Shown: positions 17,181-25,372 of the stretch, one piece after another
Numbering within the stretch: the stretch's first letter is position 1
How the letters are laid out: each line of letters opens with the position of its first letter
Origin: Armatimonadota bacterium
GTDB taxonomy: Bacteria > Armatimonadota > Zipacnadia > JAUWAU01
DNA length: 64,000 nt
Assembly (NCBI GenBank): GCA_030601885.1
Contig: JAUWAU010000007.1
Coordinates: 1-64,000 of the forward strand
Direction of reading: 5' to 3'
Made by a program: the position numbers and the translations under genes
Notes under the pieces: model-generated
The model's input: the letters and a program-made list of their open reading frames with translations, nothing else
The model's database searches: none
Told to the model about the DNA's origin: nothing

Positions 17181-17855
17181 ATGCAGGAATGGTTCTCGGT
17201 GCTGCGGGACGCGCTCGATGATGATGATGAGACGGTGCGACAAGCGGCCTCGTGGGCCGTGGACCGCGCTGAGCACTTCGCCAGCCCGAACAAGATCCGA
17301 GACATGACTCGCAGCGGCCCCGATACGGCAACGCGCTTGGCGGCCATTGATTGCTTGGGAGAATTCGAGGACGTAGGGGCCACGGAGCTGCTCGCCGAGA
17401 TTCTGGCAAACGATCCGGTGTCCGAAGTGCGCGCTGCGGCCATCACCGCCCTTTCACAGATCGGGACGGGCGCCGCGGTGGGGGCGCTCGCCGTTGGCGT
17501 GGACGACAAGGACGACTTCATCGCCGCAGCGGCGGCGAAGGCCCTCGGGCGTTGCGGCGACTCGAAGGCGGAGCAGAAGCTGTTGGAGATGCTCAACTCG
17601 GCGAGCCCGACTCGGGCGGCGGCGGCGGCCGAGGCTCTCGGGGCTATTGGGTCGGTGGACGCCGCACCGGCGTTGGTGGCGGCTCTTGGCAGTGACGCCA
17701 CTGAGGTCCAAAGAGCGGCGGCCAAGGCGCTGGGGCAAGTGGGGCCTGAGGAGACGTGGGTCCCGTTGGCTGAATCGGCGAAGAGCCCGGAGCCGAGGGT
17801 TCGTCGTGAAGCTGTGAGGGCTCTGGGCCTGCTCAGCGGCCGCCTGCCCTTTTGA
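17181..17855 (+). CDS. HEAT-repeat protein at end of the pilus operon
   Basis: 224 aa from ATG 17181 (CAGGTGG 5 nt upstream); a TTG at 17157 is in frame but has no ribosome site. Six or more HEAT/PBS-lyase-type repeats are visible, for example TRLAAIDCLGEFEDVGATELLAEIL, VRAAAITALSQIGTGAAVGAL, AAAAAKALGRCGDSKAEQKLLEML and VRREAVRALGLL. No catalytic motif, signal peptide or membrane segment; it ends almost immediately after the last repeat. HEAT proteins are protein-binding scaffolds. Position 44 nt after the PilO-like gene suggests it assists pilus assembly or its regulation, but this is inference. Confidence 0.8.
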   Translation: MQEWFSVLRDALDDDDETVRQAASWAVDRAEHFASPNKIRDMTRSGPDTATRLAAIDCLGEFEDVGATELLAEILANDPVSEVRAAAITALSQIGTGAAVGALAVGVDDKDDFIAAAAAKALGRCGDSKAEQKLLEMLNSASPTRAAAAAEALGAIGSVDAAPALVAALGSDATEVQRAAAKALGQVGPEETWVPLAESAKSPEPRVRREAVRALGLLSGRLPF

Positions 17856-17891
17856 GCTCAGAGGCGTAATCCCCACAGACTCGTTCGAGCA

Positions 17892-19340
17892 CTAACTTGC
17901 TCTCGCCTGTGCCAGAATCTCCGCCGCGTCGATACCCTTGGTGGGTGCATCCACGGTGCCGACCACGATGCGGCGCTCGTGCGTTCCGTCGATCTGCGGG
18001 TCCCCAAGATCAATCTCCACCGAGTCGGTGAGCCTGGCGCCGTCCGGGTCCAGGATCACGGCCACGCACGGCCGTCGCACGTCGCCGATCCCCCGCTTGA
18101 CCACCACCGCGATCTCATTTGTGTTCAGTCTCACACAGCACCCGACGGGATATATCCCGAGCATGCCCACCAAGGCCAGTGTGACTCGCCGGTCTGTCTC
18201 CTGGCCGGCCAGCGCCGACATGTGCTGCAGTGCCTTATCCGGCGGAAAAGCATTCCGGTAGGGACGCACAGATGTCATGGCGTCGTACCGGTCCACGACA
18301 CACACGACCTGGGCCGGCTCCGAGATCTTGTAGCCCGGAGCCCGCTCCGGATACCCGCCGCCATCAAGCGTCATGTGATGCTCGTATGCCATCAGTGGCG
18401 GAATCGCGCCAATGGCCGGGATCTTCTGCAACATTCTGGCACCCTCTTCAGGGTGCGCACGGATGCTCTCGAACTCTTCGGCGGACAGCTCCGCCGGCTT
18501 GAGAAGGATCTCCTTCGGCACTGTTGTCTTGCCGATGTCGTGCAGGAGCGCTCCCACACCGAGCATCTCGAGCATCTGCCCGGTCATCCCGAGCTCGGCG
18601 CCGAGGCACAGCGACAGGATGCCAACATTGACGGAGTGAGCGAACGTGTAGATGTCGTAGCGTTGGATCGTGGTCAGTGCCAGCAGCGCCGAGGTGTCTC
18701 GAAGGATGGCGCCCATGAGCAGGCGCGCCGCCGTCCGTACGCCCCCGACGCTCCGGAGCGTTCCCAGGCGGGCTTGCTCCATCGACTCTTCAACGGTTCG
18801 CAGTGCCAGGTCATACAACCGGCGGGCATCCTCGCCGTCCTCCGGCTCCTCTTCTTCCTCCTCGCCGGGATCATCCATTATCCGGATACGCTCGGCGCCG
18901 CGCGCTGAGAGGGCCACCGCCGGGCCACCAAGCTCCTTGATGTCGCTCGGATCCGCTGTCAAGATGCCAACAAGCGCGGCAAACTCGCGGTCGTCGAACC
19001 CACGACAGAAGACTATGGAGCCAATGTCGCGCTCGTGGCATCGTTTCAACAGCTTGTTGACAGCGGCAACGCGTGTCGGCACGGGGCGGCCGTCGGTGAG
19101 CAGGATGTCGCCAGCGACGGAGACCTCGACTTCAGCAGCACGCAGCTCTCCCGATATCGTCGCCCGGCTCGTAGACACCGCTGCTGCCGTCATGGCGTGA
19201 TGTGCCCCGTAGAGGCGCAGGCTGGCAACGCATTGATCGATGGCTTGAACGATGCGAACTGACGAGGCGGCCGAGCTCTCCCGGCGTCCGCCCCTCGCGG
19301 CCGCCGCTCTCGTGCGCAGCATCTCCCATTGGTTTGCCAC
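17892..19340 (-). CDS. HD-GYP domain protein (c-di-GMP phosphodiesterase-like)
   Basis: 482 aa from GTG 19340 (GGGGG 8 nt upstream). Residues about 28-150 form an N-terminal module (VASLRLYGAHHA, VAGDILLTDGRPVP, VNKLLKRCHERDIGSIVFCRGF) also present in the partner protein encoded upstream. An acidic linker (eight Glu/Asp in a row near residue 160) leads to the HD-GYP domain: FAHSVNVGILSLCLG, LLHDIGKTTVPKEIL, HPEEGARMLQKIP, YEHHMTLDGGGYPERAP, VVDRYDAMTSVRPYRNA. HD-GYP enzymes hydrolyse c-di-GMP. The Glu of the usual HHE is Met here, while HD, DG.GYP and the D..DA.TS.RPYR segment are intact. The stop of the upstream HEAT gene is 4 nt away, so the two are an operon. Confidence 0.88.
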   Translation of the reverse strand: MANQWEMLRTRAAAARGGRRESSAASSVRIVQAIDQCVASLRLYGAHHAMTAAAVSTSRATISGELRAAEVEVSVAGDILLTDGRPVPTRVAAVNKLLKRCHERDIGSIVFCRGFDDREFAALVGILTADPSDIKELGGPAVALSARGAERIRIMDDPGEEEEEEPEDGEDARRLYDLALRTVEESMEQARLGTLRSVGGVRTAARLLMGAILRDTSALLALTTIQRYDIYTFAHSVNVGILSLCLGAELGMTGQMLEMLGVGALLHDIGKTTVPKEILLKPAELSAEEFESIRAHPEEGARMLQKIPAIGAIPPLMAYEHHMTLDGGGYPERAPGYKISEPAQVVCVVDRYDAMTSVRPYRNAFPPDKALQHMSALAGQETDRRVTLALVGMLGIYPVGCCVRLNTNEIAVVVKRGIGDVRRPCVAVILDPDGARLTDSVEIDLGDPQIDGTHERRIVVGTVDAPTKGIDAAEILAQARAS

Positions 19341-19344
19341 AGTC

Positions 19345-21297
19345 CTACCCCCGTTCTGCAGATGCGACCGTCGTCTCCCGTGCGGACGCCTTGGTGTCCG
19401 CCGTGGCGCCTGCCGGGTGCCGTTGCGTCACTGCTGTTGCATCAGAAACTGCCTTGCGGACATGCTGGCGTCCGCCAAGGGCCCGCCATGCCTCCGCAGC
19501 CACAGCGCGCTTGCAGCGCTGGGCAATGAGAGCGAGGTACTCGCGCGCCTTCGGACTGGCGTGCTGAGCGAGGGCCCGTACAGCCGCGATACGAACATTA
19601 ATGTCACGCTGCCAGGGCCACAGGCGCCGCCCGAGTGCGACATTGGCCAGCTCATCGGCCGCAGCGCTGTCGCGGAAGCCACCCAACGCCCGTACAGCCT
19701 CCCGACGCACCGCAGCATTGCGCCGGAAAATGCCCCGGCGGTGGGCAATGCGACCCAGACCAGCTATGGCCGCCGCATCCCCAAGTTGACCGAGGGCGAA
19801 GGCGGCCGCCTGTCGGAGCTCCGCCCGCTGATGACGCAGCCCGGCGACTAGTACGGCTGTGCTGGCGCGTTCCGGGCGCTGGCGGATCGCCTCGACAATA
19901 CACCTGCCCCTGCCCAGTTCTGCTGACAGAAGCTCCGCGACGAGCACATCGATGGCCTCCGGCGTTCCGATGCCGCGCAGCATGTCCACGATATCCCGCA
20001 GCCCTCCCGGCTCCGCCTCCTCCAGCAGCCCCGCGAGCCCGGGCACGGCGGGAGGCCCCATCTCGACGACGACGTCGCACAGGATCCGCGCGTCCTGTGT
20101 CGAGGTGCGTTCCGCAAGGGTGCGGAGGATGAGTTCCAGCACGTACCTCGTGGCCATGCGCTCAAGGGCGGCGTCAGCGTCTCGAGCCGCCCCGTCGGGC
20201 GCCTCTCCGTCCGCGTGGGCCCTCAACATCTGCACGCTTGCTAATGCCTCACCGAAGTGACCGCGCACCACCTGTTCCGGAAAGGCATCCACCAGAGCGT
20301 CGAGCAACGTTCGGTACTCCCACGGGTCCGTCTCCTCCTCGAGCAACCGTCGGAGAAGGGCCGCTTGGTTGCCGACCAGCAGTGCCTCGTCCTCCTCGTC
20401 CGCCTCGCTCGTGTCGCTCAATGCCTCGAGCACTTTTGCCAGCTTGTTGGCCGCCTGTACCCCTATGCTGGAAAGAACGGCGAGGATGGCCGGATCGCTC
20501 AGCAGGGCTGCTACCTGCTCGCTCTCCTGCCCGGGGCACTGCTCCAAGAAGGATTGCACCAACTCGGTGATGGCCTCCGCGGTCACATCCGGATCGGCCA
20601 ACGCCTTCGCCAACTGCACCAGCAGCTCTGTCAGGCGATCCGCGTTCGTATTGTCCCCACACACCCGCTGTGCGGCTTCCGCAAGCAACGCGGCAGCTTC
20701 TGGCGACTGGGCCGCATCCAGAAGGCCCTTGGCCTCATCGCTCGCCATTCCGGAACTGATGAGTCCTTTGGCCACGTCCACGGTGAGTGCGTCCCACCGT
20801 TGCTCGTCCGCGTCGGGCTGGGACTCCAATGGGCGCGTCATCGGGATGGCAACGACGCCGAACTGGGCTGCCTCCAGAAGTATTAGCGCGGCGCCACCTT
20901 CGTCGTACAGCACATCCGCATCGGTGGCGAGCACAGCCGCGGCGGCGAAAACCGCGTCGATGGAGAGGTCCTCTCGGAAGATGAGCGCCCGCAGGCCACG
21001 GTCCACGAGAGTGTCTGTCAAACGCTGTGGTGCCCGCAGGCTGTCTCGAAACCGGCAGTCATTGGCTTGCAGCGTGGCTGCCTTGATCACCAGGTCCAGG
21101 GTGCCATCTTGCTCGGCCGCCGCCTGCTTGATCGTCTTGTAGGCGCGCTCGAGGAGGCTGGCAGGGATCGTATGCCCTGCCGGGTACGCGGTCAGGCCCC
21201 TCACGGCCGACTGAAGAGTCACGACGGCAGTCTTGACCTGTTCCGAAACGTATGGGACAACGGGGGCCTCTTCAGGTTCTTCGACATCCGTCGGCAT
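19345..21297 (-). CDS. Large HEAT-repeat protein, partner of the HD-GYP protein
   Basis: 650 aa from ATG 21297 (GGGGGAA 4 nt upstream). Residues 10-150 share the layout of the HD-GYP protein's N-terminus: LQSAVRGLTAYPAGHTIPASLLERA, LVIKAATLQANDCRFRD, TDTLVDRGLRALIFREDL, then AVLATDADVLYDEGGAALILL. The middle is helical and acidic. The C-terminal 250 residues are HEAT repeats (MGPPAVPGLAGLLEEAE, VLVAGLRHQRAELRQAAAFALGQLGD, VRREAVRALGGFRDSAA, RIAAVRALAQHASPKAREYL). No catalytic motif or export signal is seen. It is the first gene of a two-gene operon with the HD-GYP gene. Likely a cytoplasmic scaffold for c-di-GMP signalling. Confidence 0.75.
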   Translation of the reverse strand: MPTDVEEPEEAPVVPYVSEQVKTAVVTLQSAVRGLTAYPAGHTIPASLLERAYKTIKQAAAEQDGTLDLVIKAATLQANDCRFRDSLRAPQRLTDTLVDRGLRALIFREDLSIDAVFAAAAVLATDADVLYDEGGAALILLEAAQFGVVAIPMTRPLESQPDADEQRWDALTVDVAKGLISSGMASDEAKGLLDAAQSPEAAALLAEAAQRVCGDNTNADRLTELLVQLAKALADPDVTAEAITELVQSFLEQCPGQESEQVAALLSDPAILAVLSSIGVQAANKLAKVLEALSDTSEADEEDEALLVGNQAALLRRLLEEETDPWEYRTLLDALVDAFPEQVVRGHFGEALASVQMLRAHADGEAPDGAARDADAALERMATRYVLELILRTLAERTSTQDARILCDVVVEMGPPAVPGLAGLLEEAEPGGLRDIVDMLRGIGTPEAIDVLVAELLSAELGRGRCIVEAIRQRPERASTAVLVAGLRHQRAELRQAAAFALGQLGDAAAIAGLGRIAHRRGIFRRNAAVRREAVRALGGFRDSAAADELANVALGRRLWPWQRDINVRIAAVRALAQHASPKAREYLALIAQRCKRAVAAEAWRALGGRQHVRKAVSDATAVTQRHPAGATADTKASARETTVASAERG

Positions 21298-21611
21298 GTC
21301 GTTCCCCCGACGGCAGCCACCAATGCGCTGCCGCGTGGACAGCGCCTCATAGCGCGGTTCCAACGAGACCGCCCGTGGCTCCGCCTGTCTTCGTATCATA
21401 TACCACGTTCCACTGTGTTTGCCTCGTCCAGAATTAGCCTGAGACGGGCCAAGGCCCCGGCGCCCTCCTGGGCGGCAACTGGCGGCTCTTCCGCCCGAAG
21501 GAGACCGCCATTAGGCCAAGGAAGTGCCCCAGTGCGCTTGTTTCGCGACCCACAACGGATCACCGACGGAAGTGCTCGTCCGAGGATCGGCGGGAGCCTC
21601 CCCGAGGAGTG
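21298..21611. other. Divergent promoter region, no gene seen
   Basis: The 314-bp gap separates the divergent HEAT/HD-GYP operon and the LarA-like gene. It is slightly AT-richer near 21395-21435 (ATCATATACCACG... TTGCCTCGTCCAGAATTAG), where the leftward promoter may lie. No further structure recognised. Confidence 0.35.
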
Positions 21612-22874
21612 ATGCGCGTGCGTGCGGGTGATATTGTCGTCCACGAGGTGCATCAGGCGCGCTCAGCGCCGGTGTTGACGGACATCGAGACCATAGTGGC
21701 CGGCCGCCTGGCCGAATCAGGCCTTGGCGACCGCCTGCCGGCGGGGGCGAGCATTGCTATAACGGCAGGGAGCCGTGGTATAGCCAACATTGCGGCAATT
21801 CTGCGCATTCTGGTGGATTTCGTGCGCAAATGCGGCGGGCAACCCTTCATAGTGCCCGCAATGGGGACACACGGCGGCGGAACGGCCGAGGGCCAGCAGG
21901 CCCTGCTGGCGGCCACGGGGGTGACCGAGCAAACCCTCGGCGCGCCCATCCGCTCTTGCATGGCAACCATGTGCCTTGGCCGTACCCCGGCCGGAACCAC
22001 AGTGCGAATCGACCGGCTGGCGCACGAGGCCGACGGCATCGTGGTTGTGAACCGCGTAAAGCCGCACACGGATTTTGGCGGCACCATCGAGAGCGGACTG
22101 CTCAAGATGTTGGCCGTGGGGCTCGGGAAAGCCGAAGGCGCCATGCTGGTTCATTCGTGGGGTACGGCGGGACTCTGCGACATCGTTCCGCAGACGGCCC
22201 GCGCAATCCTGGACACCGGGAAGATACTGCTCGGGCTGGCCATCGTGGAGAACTCGTGGGCCGAGACGGCCCTGGTCGAGGCAGTTCAGCCGGAGGACTT
22301 CGAGCGTCGCGACCGCGAGCTGCTGGTGACGGCGAAAGAATGGGCGCCAAAGCTACCCTTCGAGGAGGCCGAGGTGCTCCTCGTGCGCCGAATGGGCAAG
22401 GACATCAGTGGCACGGGCATGGACGCCAAGGTCATTGGCCGCACAGTGTGCCTGGGGGAGGGACCGCCGCCAAGCCCCCGGATGCATGTGGTCGGGGTCC
22501 TCGAGTTGACGTCAGGTACACGCGGCAACGCCGTCGGCATCGGGATGGCGGATTTGACGACGCAGCGCCTCGTGGACGCCATAAACATCGACGCGACGCG
22601 AAAGAACACGATGACGGCCCGGTCCGTTCCCGGCGCTCGGATCCCTTTGGCGCTGCCCACGGACGAGGCACTGCTCGACGCCATGCTGGAGCTGCTGCCC
22701 GTGCCCAACCAACGCGCACCACGCATTGCCATCATCGAAGACACTCTCCACCTCCGACGTTTGCACGCATCAGAGCCCCTCGCTGACGAGCTGCGCGGCC
22801 GGGGAGATGCCGCCGTGTCCGACACACCACAGCAGCTCCCATTCGATGCCGACGGCCGCTTGGCGGAGTTGTGA
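21612..22874 (+). CDS. LarA-like protein (DUF2088, lactate racemase N-terminal domain)
   Basis: 420 aa, the usual length of LarA-family proteins. The GTG at 21609 and ATG at 21612 are adjacent; ATG is taken, with GAGGAG just upstream, although GTG 21618 would have better spacing. Two family signatures that carry active-site histidines in lactate racemase are present: PAMGTHGGGTAEGQ and NRVKPHTDFGGTIESGLLKMLAVGLGK. LarA uses a nickel-pincer nucleotide to racemise 2-hydroxy acids; related proteins act on other hydroxy acids such as malate or sugar acids. No larB, larC or larE cofactor genes are in the window. The C-terminal half (VLLVRRMGKDISGTGMDAKVIG) is typical of a LarA subgroup of unknown substrate. 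Confidence 0.78.
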   Translation: MRVRAGDIVVHEVHQARSAPVLTDIETIVAGRLAESGLGDRLPAGASIAITAGSRGIANIAAILRILVDFVRKCGGQPFIVPAMGTHGGGTAEGQQALLAATGVTEQTLGAPIRSCMATMCLGRTPAGTTVRIDRLAHEADGIVVVNRVKPHTDFGGTIESGLLKMLAVGLGKAEGAMLVHSWGTAGLCDIVPQTARAILDTGKILLGLAIVENSWAETALVEAVQPEDFERRDRELLVTAKEWAPKLPFEEAEVLLVRRMGKDISGTGMDAKVIGRTVCLGEGPPPSPRMHVVGVLELTSGTRGNAVGIGMADLTTQRLVDAINIDATRKNTMTARSVPGARIPLALPTDEALLDAMLELLPVPNQRAPRIAIIEDTLHLRRLHASEPLADELRGRGDAAVSDTPQQLPFDADGRLAEL

Positions 22875-23031
22875 CCTCGAGCACGCGCTCGCATCTGCCG
22901 AAGATTTGCTGCTGTGGCCTACGCGCCCCACTCACCGTAGCGACGGCGCGACGGATTAGACCTACGACAACAACGGCCACGCGCCGCCGTCGTCGCCAGC
23001 CTCGCGGCTCTCTGCCCAGGGAGGCATCATC

Positions 23032-24189
23032 ATGCGCAGTATGACAGCCGTCCCAGCGACGGTCGTCGCACTGGCGGCTTGCACGTCGCCATGCCTCGCC
23101 CAGCCCGCCGCCGACGTCGTTGACGTAGCCGCCTTCAAAGGCCTCGTTCTGAACCTGGGAACCGAGACCGAGGACTGGCAACCCGCCTTCCAGGCGGCCA
23201 TCGCCGAGGCGCGCGAGAACCGCCAGCCGATCTACGTGCCGACGGGGGAGTACAAGATTCGCAAGGCCATCGAGATCGTGCCCGTCGAGGTGGACGGCAA
23301 ACCGTTCCTGCGCAACAACATCCGCATGTTCGGCGCCGGGAAGTTCAAGTCCATCATCTCCCAGCAGGTCGAGATGGAGAACTGCATCAACTGGACCGGC
23401 CTGCAGTACGAGAAGCCCGCGACGCACGGCCAACTCTCGCACATCCATCTCCGGGGCGGCACGATCACGCTGAACATCAAGTGGCACAACTACTTCACGC
23501 TGGACACGTGCTACATCGCTGGCGCCGCGCAGTACGGGGTCTACGCCGAGGGCTGGTCGAGCCGCTTCCTGAACTCGACCATCCGCTGGTGCAAGGAGGC
23601 GGGCTTCCGCGGCGGCGGGCACTTCAACAACTGCGTCATCCGCGACTGCTACTTCAGCCGCGACGGCATCGGCATACACCTCAGCGGCGTCCACGGCTCG
23701 CGCATCGAAAGCTGCGGCCTGGAGAGGTGCGCCAAGGCGGCCATATTCGTGAGGAATACGCACGGACTGACCATCAACAACTGCTACTTCGAGGGGAACG
23801 GCTACAAGACCGTGGAGCTACTCCCGGTCGAGGGCAGCGCCAACACCGTGCACCTGGATGTGAACTGCTGGGCGATCAGGATTCACGACTGCATCTTCCG
23901 CGTCAACCTCGATGAGGAGGGCGCCCTGATCTCAATCGCCGACTGCCGGCAGGGCCACATCTACGACAACTACTTCTACTGCAGCAACCCCGCCAAGAAC
24001 GGCATCAAGCTGCGGGCCGCCTCGGAGACGAAACCGGACGCCGAATCGGTGATTGCCGACCTCATCGTCGAGCGCAACTGGCACCACAACATCGAGAATC
24101 CCCTCACCGAATCCGAGCCCGGCGTCTACGAGACGGCTGTCAAGAACGGGTGCTCGTTCGACTGGCCGCTGAGCGGGCCGATCGAGTAG
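23032..24189 (+). CDS. Secreted right-handed beta-helix protein (pectate lyase-like)
   Basis: 385 aa with signal peptide (residues 1-23, ending SPCLAQP). The start of the mature protein, DWQPAFQAAIAEARENRQPIYVPTGEYKI, is the hallmark of pectate lyase_3-type beta-helices found in polysaccharide lyases and glycosidases. Helix rungs follow: YFTLDTCYIAGAAQYGVYAE, SRIESCGLERCAKAAIFV, HGLTINNCYFEGNGYKTVE, GHIYDNYFYCSNPAKNG. Specific catalytic residues cannot be named from sequence. It opens the carbohydrate-related part of the window and is followed by a decayed convergent gene. Likely acts outside the cell or in the periplasm on a polysaccharide. Confidence 0.8.
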   Translation: MRSMTAVPATVVALAACTSPCLAQPAADVVDVAAFKGLVLNLGTETEDWQPAFQAAIAEARENRQPIYVPTGEYKIRKAIEIVPVEVDGKPFLRNNIRMFGAGKFKSIISQQVEMENCINWTGLQYEKPATHGQLSHIHLRGGTITLNIKWHNYFTLDTCYIAGAAQYGVYAEGWSSRFLNSTIRWCKEAGFRGGGHFNNCVIRDCYFSRDGIGIHLSGVHGSRIESCGLERCAKAAIFVRNTHGLTINNCYFEGNGYKTVELLPVEGSANTVHLDVNCWAIRIHDCIFRVNLDEEGALISIADCRQGHIYDNYFYCSNPAKNGIKLRAASETKPDAESVIADLIVERNWHHNIENPLTESEPGVYETAVKNGCSFDWPLSGPIE

Positions 24190-24195
24190 GCGGCC

Positions 24196-24892
24196 CTACT
24201 GGCCGGAGGCGGTCACCGCCACCCTCGGCAGCCACGCATCCGTGTGGTACGGGCGGCCCTCCCAAATGTAATACAGGTCCACGTATGGCCGCACGCGCTT
24301 CCGCCTCCCGTCGTCGTCGGTGTGCGCGAGCTTGGGCGAGAAGGTGATCTCGTACCGAAGGCGGACCGTCTCCCTGGGGCCGATCGTCTGTGGCGTGGAG
24401 CACTCACCGACTTCGCCCGCACCAACCGCTCAGCGTGCGGGTCGGTGAATACGTCAAGGATGTCGCCGAGGCCCAGCGCCTTAGCAACTCGTTGTAACGC
24501 GAGACGTCAGTGAAGCGGAACTTCCCGGCCCATCGGTTGCCGAAGTGGATCAGGTGGCAGATGATGTGCTCCTGCTGCAGGACGTGCTTCGGCGGTCGCA
24601 CGCGGGAGAAATCGTAGCGGGATGGGCCGTCGCCCGGCTCTTCCCGCTCCGTATCGCCCCAGGCGATGGCGAACTCGCCCACGTTGCAGCCGGTCAACTC
24701 CGTGAACCGCCGACGAACCTGGCGCGGCGGTCCTTGGTCGTCGCCCGGCTCTCCTGGATCGACTCCGGGCGCACAGAAGTAGAGCATGAAGGAGTCGGGG
24801 AGCGCTCCGCGTGGCGGCCGGGCGGCGATTGCACTTGCGCCAAGGAGGGCGGTCAGGGTGGCGATGAGGACGGCTTGCGGCAGGTTTTGCAT
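24196..24892 (-). pseudogene. Secreted protein gene broken by two frameshifts
   Basis: Reading left from ATG 24892: a signal peptide (LPQAVLIATLTALLGASAIA), then RRRFTELTGCNVGEFAIAWGDTE and HIICHLIHFGNRWAGKFRF up to SRYNELL at about 24484. The sense then continues in a second frame (ALGLGDILDVFTDPHAERL, 24482-24421) and in a third (ECSTPQTIGPRETVRLRYEITFS, then KRVRPYVDLYYIWEGRPYHTDAWLP) to TAG at 24196. Each piece looks like well-behaved protein, so the gene carries two indels within about 60 bp. Total product would be about 232 aa, glycosidase-like in its first half and beta-sandwich-like in the second; family not recognised. Either a young pseudogene or a sequencing/assembly error. Confidence 0.6.
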
Positions 24893-24976
24893 GGTGGGTG
24901 GCCCTTCGAGCTTTTCTGCTGGCCCAGTCAGCGTGGCCACGTCGGGCCGACCACCCCGGAGGGTCGCCCCTCCTGG

Positions 24977-25372
24977 CTAGGGCCGGATCTCGTGCATCAA
25001 CGATAGGAGAGCAGAGATCAACGCCATGACGGCGGCGATGCTGATCACTATAGCAAGAAGAACAAAGACGCCCCGCAGCGTGTTCGCCCATGTTGGGCGG
25101 CCGTTGGGTGAGAGTCGCCATTTGGCGGGCTCGCACCAGAGCCACGATATGCAGAGCAGGACATAGCACCACGCGACGCCGGCACAGCCAAGCCATGGAG
25201 CCAGCCAGTCGGATTCCTCAAGGACCTCCATCAGAATTGCCACTCCGGATATCGCCGGGAACCACCCCAGGTACAGGAGTCCGTACAGGAGGCGGGCCGA
25301 GGTACAGGGAGGCAGAATTGGCGGCGAGCTCGCCAAATGAGTGGGCGTACCGGTAGGGGACCGGTCGGGCAT
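24977..25372 (-). CDS. Small membrane protein overlapping the nuclease-like gene
   Basis: 131 aa from ATG 25372; an upstream in-frame start at 25387 would add five residues. Three to four hydrophobic segments are seen: LLYGLLYLGWFPAISGVAILM, LGCAGVAWCYVLLCISWLW and TLRGVFVLLAIVISIAAVMAL. No family recognised. Its first 155 nt overlap the 3' end of the upstream 785-aa gene in another frame, which is unusually long for a bacterial overlap; either translation is coupled or the end of the upstream gene is shifted by an indel. Proximity suggests a functional pair with the nuclease-like protein. Confidence 0.5.
   Translation of the reverse strand: MPDRSPTGTPTHLASSPPILPPCTSARLLYGLLYLGWFPAISGVAILMEVLEESDWLAPWLGCAGVAWCYVLLCISWLWCEPAKWRLSPNGRPTWANTLRGVFVLLAIVISIAAVMALISALLSLMHEIRP

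Noticed and set aside
15460..17409. A 649-codon open frame on the minus strand across the pilus genes
   Set aside because: It is antisense to PilM-PilN and PilO-PilP, which have recognisable domains. Long antisense frames are common in GC-rich genes, and this one shows only Arg/Pro/His-rich low-complexity sequence.
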